In this document: positions 34,876 to 44,550 of the stretch, piece after piece
Numbering within the stretch: position 1 is the stretch's first letter
Layout of the letters: every line of letters begins with the position of its first letter
DNA from: Brachyspira hampsonii
GTDB lineage: Bacteria; Spirochaetota; Brachyspiria; Brachyspirales; Brachyspiraceae
NCBI RefSeq assembly: GCF_002214805.1
Contig: NZ_CP019914.1
Location: 992,001 to 1,056,000 of the forward strand
Direction: 5' to 3'
DNA: 64,000 nucleotides
Notes under the pieces: model-generated
Told to the model about the DNA's origin: nothing
Database searches by the model: none
Seen by the model: the letters and a program-made list of their open reading frames with translations, nothing else
Program-made: the position numbers and the translations under genes

Positions 34876-36543
34876 ATGAATGCTTTCATTCTTCTATTGT
34901 TAGGTATGGTCATATTTTTCATAGCTTACATAACTTATGGCTCATATTTGGCAAAGAAATGGGGTATAGACCCTGGTAAAAAAACACCTGCACATACTCT
35001 TAATGATGGTAAGGACTATGTACCAACAGATGCTAAAGTATTATTGGGACACCACTTCTCATCAATAGCAGGAGCAGGACCTATTACAGGACCTATCATC
35101 GCTACTATGTTCGGCTGGCTTCCTGTATATTTGTGGATTATATTCGGATGTGTATTCTTTGGAGGAGTACATGATTACGGTTCATTAGTTGCTTCTTTAA
35201 GACATGAAGGTAAATCTATTGGAGAAGTTATAAGACACAATGTAAGCCAAAAAGGTAAAATAATGTTCACTCTCTATGCATTTATTACTATTTGTTTAGT
35301 AGTAGCTGCTTTCTTAGACATTACTGCTGGTACTTTTGCTGTAAATGTTGATAATGCTAGAGAATCTGCTGCAGCTGGTACTGCTAGTATGCTTTTCATT
35401 GTTTTAGCTTTATTATTTGGTTTCTTAGTATACAGAAGAGGTGCTGGTGTTGCTGTTTCTACAATAGTCGGTGTTGTATTATTAGCTGCTATCATTTTCA
35501 TTTCTGATAAATTCCCATTTTTGGCTTTACAAAAAATACATTGGCAAATAATATTAGTTATTTACATAATATTAGCTTCTTTAATGCCTGTTTGGATATT
35601 GCTTCAGCCTAGAGACTATTTATCTTCATTCTTACTATATGCTATGGTAGTAGGCGGTGTTGTTGGTTTGGTAATAATGAGACCTGCTATACAAACTCCT
35701 GCTTTCACAGGATTTATGCCTAGTGAAGGTAACTACTTATTCCCTATACTTTTCATCACTGTTGCATGCGGTGCTATATCAGGATTCCATGCTCTTGTTA
35801 GTTCCGGTACTAGTGCTAAACAGCTTAACAGTGAAAAAGATGCAAAATTAGTAGGATATGGTGCTATGCTTATAGAAGGTGTAGTTGCTATAGTTGCTTT
35901 AATGAGTGTTTCTGCTGTTGCCGGTAATGGCGAAGGCACTCCTGCCGCTAGATTTGCTACAGGTGTTGCTACTTTTATGACTTCTTTCGGAGTTCCTCTA
36001 AGTATGGGTAAAACATTCGTTACTTTAGCATTCGCTTCTTTCGCTTTAACTTCATTAGACAGTGCTACTCGTATAGGAAGATACTTAATACAAGAATTAG
36101 GTGAATACACTTCTGCTGACGGAAGAGTACATAAAACTTTCTTGACTAATCCTTATATAGCTACTGGTATTACAGTTCTATTCTCATTAGGATTCACTCT
36201 TTACGGTTATGCTAGAATTTGGCCTATATTCGGAAGTGCTAACCAATTATTAGCAGGATTATCTTTACTTGCAGTTGCTGCTTGGATAAAAAACAGACAA
36301 AAAAGAAATTCTTGGGAAAATATTATTCCTTTAGTATTCATGTTCGCAGTTACTCTTTCAGCTTTATGCTTAGTTGTTTATACTAATGTTATGAAAGCTA
36401 CTTTTGACGGTTATGTATTAGCTGCTATAGCTGCTATTATGATTATATTAGCAGTTGTTGAGTTATTCATTACAGGTCAATGGGCTCGCGGATTATCTAA
36501 AGAAACAGCTTCTAATCCTAATGATCCTATTAAAAATAAATAA
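34876..36543 (+). CDS. cstA: Carbon starvation protein A (peptide/pyruvate carrier)
   Basis: 555 residues and about 15 membrane segments. CstA marks are present: LGHHFSSIAGAGPITGPI near residue 58, FGGVHDYGSL, and SGTSAKQLNSEKDA. It is the short form, lacking the long C-terminal extension of E. coli CstA. Family members import peptides or pyruvate on nutrient stress. Codon use leans to TTC and GCT, unlike most neighbours, which fits high expression. AAGGAG precedes the start, and a strong terminator follows. Confidence 0.93.
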   Translation: MNAFILLLLGMVIFFIAYITYGSYLAKKWGIDPGKKTPAHTLNDGKDYVPTDAKVLLGHHFSSIAGAGPITGPIIATMFGWLPVYLWIIFGCVFFGGVHDYGSLVASLRHEGKSIGEVIRHNVSQKGKIMFTLYAFITICLVVAAFLDITAGTFAVNVDNARESAAAGTASMLFIVLALLFGFLVYRRGAGVAVSTIVGVVLLAAIIFISDKFPFLALQKIHWQIILVIYIILASLMPVWILLQPRDYLSSFLLYAMVVGGVVGLVIMRPAIQTPAFTGFMPSEGNYLFPILFITVACGAISGFHALVSSGTSAKQLNSEKDAKLVGYGAMLIEGVVAIVALMSVSAVAGNGEGTPAARFATGVATFMTSFGVPLSMGKTFVTLAFASFALTSLDSATRIGRYLIQELGEYTSADGRVHKTFLTNPYIATGITVLFSLGFTLYGYARIWPIFGSANQLLAGLSLLAVAAWIKNRQKRNSWENIIPLVFMFAVTLSALCLVVYTNVMKATFDGYVLAAIAAIMIILAVVELFITGQWARGLSKETASNPNDPIKNK

Positions 36544-36565
36544 TTTTATTTAATTATAGAATTTT

Positions 36566-36601
36566 CCCCTTTCATAAATCATTATGGAAGGGGTTTTTTT
36601 T
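36566..36601 (+). terminator. Intrinsic terminator after cstA
   Basis: CCCCTTTCAT pairs with ATGGAAGGGG (one mismatch), then T8. Confidence 0.88.
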
Positions 36602-36718
36602 ATTTACTATATATTAACACTATAATATAAATCAATTTTTTAATCTAATTAATTTCTGTACTTTGTCGATATACTATAAGACTCATATTTTAAACAAAGG
36701 TGAATATTTTCTAATATT

Positions 36719-37141
36719 ATGTCTAATAAGAAATTTAAACTAAAAGAAGAGAAAGCTGTATTTGCTGATATTAGATCTGCAATATCTATAGCAATATTTG
36801 ACAGCGAAATTAATAATTATGACGGCAGTGTTGATACTGATGTAAGAAGAGCTGTTATGTATAATAAAATAGTATTTGAAAACTTAGTAAAGCGTCTGTT
36901 CTCATATCAAGCAAGCAGAGAAGATAAAAAAGACAGATTAAAAGAACTTTCCATTATAAAAATGATAAGAAATGAAAGCACTTCTATATCTAAAGAAAGG
37001 ATTTACTATATAGAAAATCCTAATGAACAGACTTTTGAATTTCTAAATGATGTTTTGGATAAAAATAAAAAGGTAAGAGGATACAGTGAATATATATTAT
37101 ATTCGCTATTTAATCATTATTTTGACTATATAAAAAATTGA
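36719..37141 (+). CDS. Unknown small soluble protein
   Basis: 140 residues, highly charged, predicted mostly helical, without signal or membrane segment. It shows RRAVMYNKIVFENLVKRLF and RGYSEYILYSLFNHYFDYI. I do not recognise a family. AAAGGTG lies some 14 bases before the ATG, which is longer than usual. It precedes the large TPR protein by 45 bases and may share its transcript. Confidence 0.55.
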   Translation: MSNKKFKLKEEKAVFADIRSAISIAIFDSEINNYDGSVDTDVRRAVMYNKIVFENLVKRLFSYQASREDKKDRLKELSIIKMIRNESTSISKERIYYIENPNEQTFEFLNDVLDKNKKVRGYSEYILYSLFNHYFDYIKN

Positions 37142-37186
37142 TAGTTTTAAATATTATCCTTAAAAAATAAAGAGGATCATATTATT

Positions 37187-39982
37187 ATGAAAAAAATTCT
37201 TTCAATAATTATAATATTTATTTTAATATCATTATCATCTATGTTGTTGGCACAGAATGCTGCTCCAAACGACGAAAGAAATATTGACAGAGAATTTTAT
37301 AATGCAGAAAAACTTTTCTTCCAAAAAAAATATAATTTTGCAAGAGAAGCATTTCTTTTATATTTGAAAAGAAGACCATTATCTACAAATGATATGCTTT
37401 ATTATTATATAGGGGCATGCTATTTCCAAGATAAACAATATGAAAATGCTATCAATTATTATAAATTGGCTTTTGATATAAATGATTCATATTCATATTG
37501 CAATAATATAGCCAACTCATACTATCAGTTAAAAAATTATGAAGATGCTCTGCTTTGGTATAATAGATCCATAGAAAGACTTCATTCACCATATATAACT
37601 AAATTAAATCATGAAGTATTAACTAATTATACAGTTTCGCAAAATATAGTAACAAACACAATATTTATATTTGATGTTAATAATACGGCTTCCAATGAAT
37701 CTGCAACTAATATATCAATAGCTTCAAATGAATCATTAACAAATGAATTTATATCAACTAATATAACTGCCACTGCTATAACTACAAACACATCAGCAAC
37801 AAATTTATCATCTGATACCAATGCAATATCCGATGCTATAAATAATCTTAATGCAGCAAATGAAAATATAAAAAATACATTGGACAGTACATTCACAAAA
37901 CTTCCATTATTTACAAATGTAGTTATAACAAATACATATACAAATGATTATGAATTTACAAATACAACTGTAATATTTGAAGCAAATGCTAATTTTAATT
38001 TAGAAGTAGTAAATCCTTCAGTGTCAGAAACTTCACTGCCTCCTGATAATGTTACTAATGAAGCCGCTGCAGGTGATTCAAACACTGTTGCTATGTCCAC
38101 AAATTCAACAGTTACAGGCTCTACTTATGTAATAACAGAAGAAAATCCATTTATAGTAACAAATATAGTTATAATGACTAATGTTATGGATACCAATGGA
38201 AATATGGTAGAAATAAAAACGAATATAGCTTCAGTAGATGCTTATAATACTTGGGCTTTATATTACAGTGCCTATCTTAATATGGGACATACCTTTTTAG
38301 CACTTGGCGAAATAACTAATGCGGCTATATCCTATGAAATATTTTTAACTAATGTAGGAAATGATTATTATCAAAAAGAATCTTTAGAAAGAGTTATATC
38401 ACTTATAAGAAGTAATGACACATCAATTAAATTTATACCTTTTACTAATAATCATAGAGTAAATACAAATAATGACGGAAGCATAACAACAGAAACTATA
38501 TTCCCTAATTTTGATTATGAAAGGGAAACTATATACCCTAATGGTGTTAGAATAATTTATGAAAATGGAAAAATAGAAAAGACAAAAATGTATTCTAATA
38601 ATTATGAAATTTCAGATACCGTATACCCTTACGGAAAAAGAGAAATAGAGACAGTATTTGAAAACGGAGACAAAAGATTAGAAACATATATGGCAGATAA
38701 TTCAAAAGCAATAAATACAAAAACTTCTGCCGGAGATACTTTTGAATATACTTTATATCCGGATGGTTCATTTATAAATAGAAAAACTTTGGACAGCAAC
38801 AAAGCATTTGTAGTGGAAAGATCCGACGGTTCTATAACAACAAATTACAAAGATAATAACGGAGCATTCTTCTATACAAGAAGTTTAGACGGAACAGAGG
38901 TAAAAAGAACTGAAGATAATCTAGGCAATATTACAACTGAAACTAAAAGAGTTGACGGAGCTGTTATAGTAAAAACAGAGAATCCTGACGGAAGTTATGT
39001 AGTAGTTGCTAATTATATAGACGGAAGCATAGGAACTACAACAGTAGATACTAACGGAACAAGCAATTTAAAAATAGTTTATCCTGATGGAAGGGTTGAA
39101 GAAAGAAACTCTACAGGAGCAGGGGCAGGTACATTCTCATACAATATTAAAGCTGATGACGGAAGCATTATAACAAAAACTTATAATGATGACGGTTCAT
39201 TTACTGTTGTAACTAAAAAAGTTGACGGTACAGTAATAACTGATACGGTTGCAGAAGATACTACAAGCGAAATAAAAATGCCTGACGGTACTACTATAAA
39301 AAGAATAATTAAACAAGACGGCTCAAAAGAAACTACTACTATTAATAGCGATTCAAGCACCGTAACTGAAATTATAGCAGCCGATTCAAGCAGTATAACT
39401 ACAACAGTCAGACCTAATGGATCAAGAACCGTAGTAATAAAAGATACTGTAGGAAATACAGAAACAACAACAACAGAAGCAGATGGAAGTACATCAACTA
39501 CAAAAACTTATACAGACGGCAGAACAACAGTCAATGAGATAAGAGCCGATGGTGTTACTATAGATATAGACAATGACGGAAGAAATAAAACTACTGTGGC
39601 AAGAGATGCTGAAGGGTATGTACTAGAGATGAAACAGTACAGAAATGAAGACCCTGAAATAACTTTACTTGATTATTTAGGAGAGCCTGTAGAAGCAGAA
39701 ATTGCAAAAACAGTAATTAAAAGAACGGATTTAAATATAAGAGTAGAAGATATTGATAACCTTAAACTGCCTCCGCCTCCTCCTGAACCGGAACCTGCAG
39801 AAAATACAACTGTTACAGATGACACAGCTGCAGAAGGCACAGCAAATGATACAGTTACAGATGATACAGGAAATACGGCTAGCGATACTGTTGAAGATGA
39901 TACAGCTGCAGGAGATACAGCAAATACTGATAACACTGCAGGCACAGATAACACAGTATTACCGGATGCAGCGGCAAATTAA
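37187..39982 (+). CDS. Large secreted TPR protein with DGS repeats
   Basis: 931 residues with a signal peptide (SIIIIFILISLSSMLLAQ). At ~30-130 there are about three TPR units (YNAEKLFFQKKYNFAREAFL...). A Thr/Asn/Ser-rich segment follows at ~145-330, then another TPR-like helix pair at ~345-400. Next come about twenty ~20-25-residue units with the core YPDGSxxT or DGTxITxT at ~430-830, which should form a beta-stack like YD/MORN-type repeats. A PPPPPEPEP hinge and an acidic Asp/Thr/Ala tail end the chain. Periplasmic or surface scaffold is likely. I know no named homologue. Confidence 0.75.
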   Translation: MKKILSIIIIFILISLSSMLLAQNAAPNDERNIDREFYNAEKLFFQKKYNFAREAFLLYLKRRPLSTNDMLYYYIGACYFQDKQYENAINYYKLAFDINDSYSYCNNIANSYYQLKNYEDALLWYNRSIERLHSPYITKLNHEVLTNYTVSQNIVTNTIFIFDVNNTASNESATNISIASNESLTNEFISTNITATAITTNTSATNLSSDTNAISDAINNLNAANENIKNTLDSTFTKLPLFTNVVITNTYTNDYEFTNTTVIFEANANFNLEVVNPSVSETSLPPDNVTNEAAAGDSNTVAMSTNSTVTGSTYVITEENPFIVTNIVIMTNVMDTNGNMVEIKTNIASVDAYNTWALYYSAYLNMGHTFLALGEITNAAISYEIFLTNVGNDYYQKESLERVISLIRSNDTSIKFIPFTNNHRVNTNNDGSITTETIFPNFDYERETIYPNGVRIIYENGKIEKTKMYSNNYEISDTVYPYGKREIETVFENGDKRLETYMADNSKAINTKTSAGDTFEYTLYPDGSFINRKTLDSNKAFVVERSDGSITTNYKDNNGAFFYTRSLDGTEVKRTEDNLGNITTETKRVDGAVIVKTENPDGSYVVVANYIDGSIGTTTVDTNGTSNLKIVYPDGRVEERNSTGAGAGTFSYNIKADDGSIITKTYNDDGSFTVVTKKVDGTVITDTVAEDTTSEIKMPDGTTIKRIIKQDGSKETTTINSDSSTVTEIIAADSSSITTTVRPNGSRTVVIKDTVGNTETTTTEADGSTSTTKTYTDGRTTVNEIRADGVTIDIDNDGRNKTTVARDAEGYVLEMKQYRNEDPEITLLDYLGEPVEAEIAKTVIKRTDLNIRVEDIDNLKLPPPPPEPEPAENTTVTDDTAAEGTANDTVTDDTGNTASDTVEDDTAAGDTANTDNTAGTDNTVLPDAAAN

Positions 39983-40008
39983 CAATTAAATAAAATTAAT
40001 ATAAAATA

Positions 40009-40037
40009 AAAGAGCCATAATTTTATGGCTCTTTTTT
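40009..40037. terminator. Bidirectional terminator between the TPR/DGS gene and fhs
   Basis: AAGAGCCATAA pairs with TTATGGCTCTT, followed by T6 on plus and TTTTATTTTA on minus. Confidence 0.85.
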
Positions 40038-40057
40038 ATATTCTAATAATTATTTAA

Positions 40058-41719
40058 TTAAAATAAACCTTTTATCTTGCCATTTTCATCTATATCTATA
40101 TTGCATGCTACAGGTATCTTAGGAAGTCCCGGCATGTCTATAATGCCTCCAGCCATAGCAATGATAAATCCTGCCCCTGATGCAAGTTTTATTTCATCAA
40201 TATTTAATGTATAGCCTTTAGGAGCATTCAATAAAGCAGGATTATCAGATATTGATTTTTGAGTTTTTGATATACATATTGGAAGATTTCCAAATCCCAT
40301 ATCTTCTATCCTATTCATCATCTTTAAAGCCTTATTAGAAAACTTAACATCACCTGCTGAATATATTTCTTTACATATAGTTTCTATTTTTTCTTTTATA
40401 CTCTTATCCAATTCATACAAAGGTTTATAATTTGATTCTTTAGAAGCCGCTTTCAAAACTTTATGAGATAAATCTATTGCCCCCTCTCCTCCTCTAGCCC
40501 AAACTTCACATAATGAAATATCAACTCCTTTACTCTCGCAATGTTTTGTTATGCATTCTATCTCTTTATCAGTATCAGAAACAAATTTATTAATAGCAAC
40601 TACCACAGGGACATTATATTTCTGCATATTCTCAATATGTTTATCTAAATTTTCAAAACCTTTATTTAAAGCATCTAAATCTTCTTTATTAATATCAGAA
40701 GCTCCGCCATGATGTTTTAATGCCCTTATAGTAGCAACTAATACTATACAATTAGGCTTTAAACCAGCTGCACGGCATTTTATATCAAGAAATTTTTCAG
40801 CACCCAAATCCGCAGCAAAACCCGCCTCTGTGATAGTATAATCAGATAATTTTAAAGCCATTTTTGTTGCAAGTATAGAATTACATCCATGAGCAATATT
40901 AGCAAAAGGTCCTCCATGAACTATAACAGGCGTATTCTCTAGTGTCTGAACTAAATTCGGTTTTATAGCATCTTTAAGCAGTGTACATGCCGCACCTTCT
41001 ATTTTTAAATCTTTTACTCTCAAAGGATTATCATTTATATCATAAGCAAATATAATATTTCCTATTCTCTCTTTTAAATCCATTAATGAATTTGATAAGC
41101 AAAGTATAGCCATAACTTCAGATGATACAGTAATTTGAAATGATGACTGCCTTACAACTCCGTTCTCACTTCCTCCAAGACCTATCACTATATCTCTTAA
41201 TGCTCTGTCATTCATATCCAGAACTCTTTTGAATACTATCTTATTAAGATCTATTTTTAATTCATTCCCCTGTTTGATATGATTATCAATACAAGCAGAT
41301 ATTAAATTATGGGCACTGCTTATAGCATGAAAATCTCCATTAAAATGCAAATTAATATCTTCCATAGGTACAATTTGAGAATATCCTCCTCCGCATGCAC
41401 CGCCTTTTATACCAAATACAGGTCCAAGAGAAGGCTCTCTTAAAGCAGCAACAGCATTCTCTCCTATTTTATTTAATCCTTGAGTAAGTCCTATTGTAAC
41501 TGTTGATTTTCCCTCCCCTGCCGGTGTCGGAGTTATTGCCGTTACTAAAACTAATTTTCCATCATTCTTATCCTTTAATTTATTTAATAATGATAATTCT
41601 ATCTTTGCCTTATATTTTCCGTATACCTCATAATCATCATCTGTTAGTTTCAGCTTTTCAGCTATTTTTTCTATCCTTTCTAATTTACACTCTTGGGCTA
41701 TTTCTATGTCTGTTTTCAT
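40058..41719 (-). CDS. fhs: Formate--tetrahydrofolate ligase
   Basis: 553 residues, the normal length. The P-loop TPAGEGKST (~residue 60) and the long conserved [21 protein letters not shown] region identify it. It makes 10-formyl-THF from formate, THF and ATP, and feeds purine synthesis and one-carbon pools; in anaerobes it can also run in reverse for ATP. Start at 41719 (MKTDIEIAQ), set by TTGGAG; the longer frame includes that site. It stands alone, away from glyA. Confidence 0.96.
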   Translation of the reverse strand: MKTDIEIAQECKLERIEKIAEKLKLTDDDYEVYGKYKAKIELSLLNKLKDKNDGKLVLVTAITPTPAGEGKSTVTIGLTQGLNKIGENAVAALREPSLGPVFGIKGGACGGGYSQIVPMEDINLHFNGDFHAISSAHNLISACIDNHIKQGNELKIDLNKIVFKRVLDMNDRALRDIVIGLGGSENGVVRQSSFQITVSSEVMAILCLSNSLMDLKERIGNIIFAYDINDNPLRVKDLKIEGAACTLLKDAIKPNLVQTLENTPVIVHGGPFANIAHGCNSILATKMALKLSDYTITEAGFAADLGAEKFLDIKCRAAGLKPNCIVLVATIRALKHHGGASDINKEDLDALNKGFENLDKHIENMQKYNVPVVVAINKFVSDTDKEIECITKHCESKGVDISLCEVWARGGEGAIDLSHKVLKAASKESNYKPLYELDKSIKEKIETICKEIYSAGDVKFSNKALKMMNRIEDMGFGNLPICISKTQKSISDNPALLNAPKGYTLNIDEIKLASGAGFIIAMAGGIIDMPGLPKIPVACNIDIDENGKIKGLF

Positions 41720-41908
41720 ATATACTCCAATTAAACAATTTTTTATATACATTCAAAATATACTATAATTTTAAAATATTTGATAGTTATAATTTTTTAT
41801 AAAATAAAAAAATATTATTGAATTTTGTTAAATTATTATTATAATCTTTAAAAGTTTTAAATATTTACTAAAAATAAAATTTATTTAAATATTAAAAAAG
41901 GATTGCCA

Positions 41909-42871
41909 ATGGATAAAGTAAATATAAGTCTTATAGGTGTAGGAAGAATGGGCCAATTCCATTTAAATGTTGTAAGCCAAATAAATCAAATAAATTTATC
42001 AGGTATATATGATGCCGATGAAAATCATTTAAATGAAATATCAAAAAAATTCAATATAAGAAAATTTAATAGTATAGATGAAGCAATAGATAATGCTGAC
42101 GCTGTTATAATAGCAAGCCCTACAATATATCATTTTGAAATAGCGAAAAAAGCTGTAGAAAAAGGAAAACATGTATTAGTGGAAAAACCAATGACAGAAA
42201 CTTATGCTCAGGCCTTAGAATTAGAAGAAATTGTAAAACAAAAAAATGTTATATTTCAAGTTGGGCATGTTGAAAGATTTAATGGTGCCGTACAGGAACT
42301 TCATCATATAATAGAAAAACCTTATTTAATAGAAGCTAGAAGATTAGCACCTTTTACTCCTCGTATTGCCGATGTAGGCGTTGTATTCGATATAATGATT
42401 CATGATTTGGATATAGTAACTTCTTTGGTGAAAAAACCAATAATAAAATTTTCAGCAAGTGGAAAAAGAATCAGAACAAAAAATGAAGATATTGCAAGTG
42501 CATTATTAGAGTTTGAAGATTCAACTATAGCAACTATAAGTGCAAGCAGAGTAACTCAGGAAAAAATAAGAACCTTAGCAATTAGTACAGAAGAAGCATA
42601 TTTCCTATTGGATTATGCCACTCAGGATATAACTATACATAGACAGGCAGCAAGTCAAAGTAATATAAAAACATCAGTTGGTATTAATTATAAGCAGGAA
42701 TCTATAATAGAAAGAGTATTTATACATAGAGATAATCCGCTTAAATTAGAAGATGAGCATTTTGCCAACTGCATATTAGGAAAAGATAAAAGATTCGTAT
42801 CTATTGAAAATGATGTTAATACTATAAAATTAACTGAAGATATTCTAAAAGAAATTAAAAAGACTTGGTAA
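41909..42871 (+). CDS. Gfo/Idh/MocA family oxidoreductase
   Basis: 320 residues. The N-terminal NAD(P)-binding Rossmann fold has GVGRMGQFH and the EKPM motif. The C-terminal alpha/beta domain shows GHVERFN and FDIMIHDLDI. The closest relatives I can think of act on nucleotide sugars, such as UDP-GlcNAc 3-dehydrogenase, but no LpxA or aminotransferase is adjacent to support it. The ATG at 41909, eight bases after AAGG, is preferred to the TTG at 41903. Confidence 0.88.
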   Translation: MDKVNISLIGVGRMGQFHLNVVSQINQINLSGIYDADENHLNEISKKFNIRKFNSIDEAIDNADAVIIASPTIYHFEIAKKAVEKGKHVLVEKPMTETYAQALELEEIVKQKNVIFQVGHVERFNGAVQELHHIIEKPYLIEARRLAPFTPRIADVGVVFDIMIHDLDIVTSLVKKPIIKFSASGKRIRTKNEDIASALLEFEDSTIATISASRVTQEKIRTLAISTEEAYFLLDYATQDITIHRQAASQSNIKTSVGINYKQESIIERVFIHRDNPLKLEDEHFANCILGKDKRFVSIENDVNTIKLTEDILKEIKKTW

Positions 42872-42894
42872 TTAATTTTAATCTTAATAAAAAA

Positions 42895-42940
42895 TAATTG
42901 CTTAATATAATTAAAGAAATTTGATTATATTAAGCAATTA
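42895..42940 (-). terminator. Terminator of the small outer-membrane protein gene
   Basis: A 17-bp perfect stem (TAATTGCTTAATATAAT and complement). TTTTTTATT follows on the minus strand. It also lies at the end of the plus-strand oxidoreductase gene. Confidence 0.7.
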
Positions 42941-42960
42941 TAATAATTAGGAAAAGCAAT

Positions 42961-43578
42961 TTAAAAATAATATCTTCCTCCAATACTTATTCTTCCAAAT
43001 CCCGCTTTATTAATTTTATCAGGATATCCAAGTTCTTTGCCGTCAGGTACAAGATGAAGTCCGCCGCCGAACTCCAACACTATACCAACATGTTCGCTTA
43101 CATTAATATTAAAGCCTGCCCCACCGCCGACTTCCCAATAATATGGCGGATCAAATAAAAATTTTCCGCTTTTATCAGGATCAAAAGATAAAAATCCGAA
43201 ACTAGCAAAAGCAAAACCATATCTTGCTATAGTTACCTTTCCTACATACTCATCATTATTTCCAAATGTGAATTTCTGCATAAGCCCTAACTGATACATT
43301 TGAGGATTATCATCATATATTTTTGAACCTGTTACAGTAGTATAACTTTTAATTTGAAAATTATTATATTTCATTATCTTAAATCCAAACTCTATATTAA
43401 CACTTGTCTTTATAGAATCTGCACTGCTGAATAATCCTATAGAGAAAAATCTATTATCCAATACAGACTGAAATCCTTTTTTTTCTTCTTTATTATCTTT
43501 ATTTTCTTCACTATAAATAATATCAAATAAAGATAAAAAAAGAATATTAATATAAAAAATATGTTTTAATATTTTCAT
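42961..43578 (-). CDS. Small probable outer-membrane beta-barrel protein
   Basis: 205 residues with a signal peptide (ILKHIFYINILFLSLFDIIYS). An acidic/lysine linker (EENKDNKEEKKG) follows, then alternating strands rich in Gly and aromatics, ending ISIGGRYYF with a C-terminal phenylalanine, typical of outer-membrane barrels. Predicted eight strands. No family name. It follows the DUF454 gene by 54 bases on the same strand. Confidence 0.7.
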   Translation of the reverse strand: MKILKHIFYINILFLSLFDIIYSEENKDNKEEKKGFQSVLDNRFFSIGLFSSADSIKTSVNIEFGFKIMKYNNFQIKSYTTVTGSKIYDDNPQMYQLGLMQKFTFGNNDEYVGKVTIARYGFAFASFGFLSFDPDKSGKFLFDPPYYWEVGGGAGFNINVSEHVGIVLEFGGGLHLVPDGKELGYPDKINKAGFGRISIGGRYYF

Positions 43579-43632
43579 TGATTGCCCTTTAATAATATAT
43601 AAATATTATTCATTTAGTTTAATATTGTAAAG

Positions 43633-44031
43633 TCATTCTATGTTATCTAATTCTGTTTTATTTATATCACCTTCTTTTATAGTTCTTATCTGCGTAAAGA
43701 AGTATAAATACTTTGAAATAAATAGTATTACAAGAACTATTCTAGCATACAAATTATTAACAAAAATAAATGTAACTATAAGCATTGCACTTACAGGCAA
43801 AAGTATTGTAAGTTTAGATTTCAAAGTCATAGCTCTTGAATTAATAAAACTTTCTAAATGTTTTTTATATAGCTTTGTAGACATAAACCAATCATGAAAT
43901 CTTTTAGAACCTTTAGCAAAAAAGAAAGAAGCGAGCAGAAGAAAAGGTGTAGTAGGCAAAATTGGAACTACTATTCCCACAGCCCCTATACCTACAAAAA
44001 TGAAACCTAAACATATAAATAATATTCTCAT
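43633..44031 (-). CDS. DUF454 (YbaN-like) inner-membrane protein
   Basis: 132 residues with three to four membrane helices. The DUF454 start LGFIFVGIGAVGIVVPILPTTPFLLLASFFFAKGS is present over ~9-43, followed by the SKRFHDWFM loop. The function of the family is unknown. The start codon overlaps the stop of the YgbA-like gene (ATGA), so the pair is translationally coupled. Confidence 0.88.
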   Translation of the reverse strand: MRILFICLGFIFVGIGAVGIVVPILPTTPFLLLASFFFAKGSKRFHDWFMSTKLYKKHLESFINSRAMTLKSKLTILLPVSAMLIVTFIFVNNLYARIVLVILFISKYLYFFTQIRTIKEGDINKTELDNIE

Positions 44032-44459
44032 ATTATACCTTTAAAATTGAATTTTCTATTTTTATTAAAATTATGCTTTATCATAACAATAATATGTTTC
44101 AATGCTATTATATGGTGATAAAAAAGCATTCTCTTTCCAGAAAAAGCCATAATATCTTTTATTTTCTCTTTCATATCTTTTTTATAGCATTGAGAAGTGC
44201 ATGCACTGCAGAAAGTTTTTGTTTCCATAAATCTGCACTTATCAGTTCTTATACTGGCATAATTATATATGTTTTCACATTCCTTGCAAATATTTTTACT
44301 GCCGAAAGTTTTATTATAAAATTTATGATATCTTTTATGATTATTCCTGCAGTAAATTTCTATCATACAAAGCATAGTTTTTTTCTCATTCTCTCTTTTT
44401 TTATATATTCTGTATTCTTCATCACTATAACATAAAAAAAAGCAATAATCTTTTATCAT
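44028..44459 (-). CDS. YgbA-like nitrous-oxide-stimulated-promoter family protein
   Basis: 143 residues matching the YgbA (PF11756) pattern: EKKTMLCMIEIYCRNNH, ICKECENIYNYASIRTDKC, TFCSACTSQCYKKDMKEKI and MAFSGKRMLFYHHIIALKH. Eight or more cysteines are spaced like a metal or Fe-S site. In enterobacteria ygbA is induced by nitric oxide through NsrR and aids recovery from nitrosative stress. Here it is coupled to DUF454. Its ribosome-binding site is AAAGG. Confidence 0.8.
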   Translation of the reverse strand: MIKDYCFFLCYSDEEYRIYKKRENEKKTMLCMIEIYCRNNHKRYHKFYNKTFGSKNICKECENIYNYASIRTDKCRFMETKTFCSACTSQCYKKDMKEKIKDIMAFSGKRMLFYHHIIALKHIIVMIKHNFNKNRKFNFKGII

Positions 44460-44485
44460 TTTAATAACCTTTATTTGTTTTGTGT

Positions 44486-44516
44486 ATTGGGCATCTTAAA
44501 AATTAAGACACCCAAT
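44486..44516. promoter_or_regulatory. Stem-loop between the Vsp-like and YgbA-like genes
   Basis: ATTGGG..TCTTAA pairs with TTAAGA..CCCAAT over three loop bases, with two G-U pairs on the minus-strand RNA. No T-run follows, so it may stabilise mRNA ends rather than terminate. Confidence 0.5.
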
Positions 44517-44550
44517 AAATCTATTCTCCCAATATCAATAATTCAGCAAA

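Noticed and set aside
37627-37896. Minus-strand frame within the Asn/Thr-rich region
   Set aside because: Repetitive shadow of the TPR protein with no start signal.
39673-39989. Open frames on both strands over the end of the TPR/DGS gene
   Set aside because: They are shadows of the low-complexity Thr/Asp/Ala tail and have no ribosome-binding sites.
44073-44435. 120-codon plus-strand frame
   Set aside because: It lies opposite the YgbA-like gene, whose cysteine pattern and overlap with DUF454 are convincing. The plus frame has no recognisable domain.
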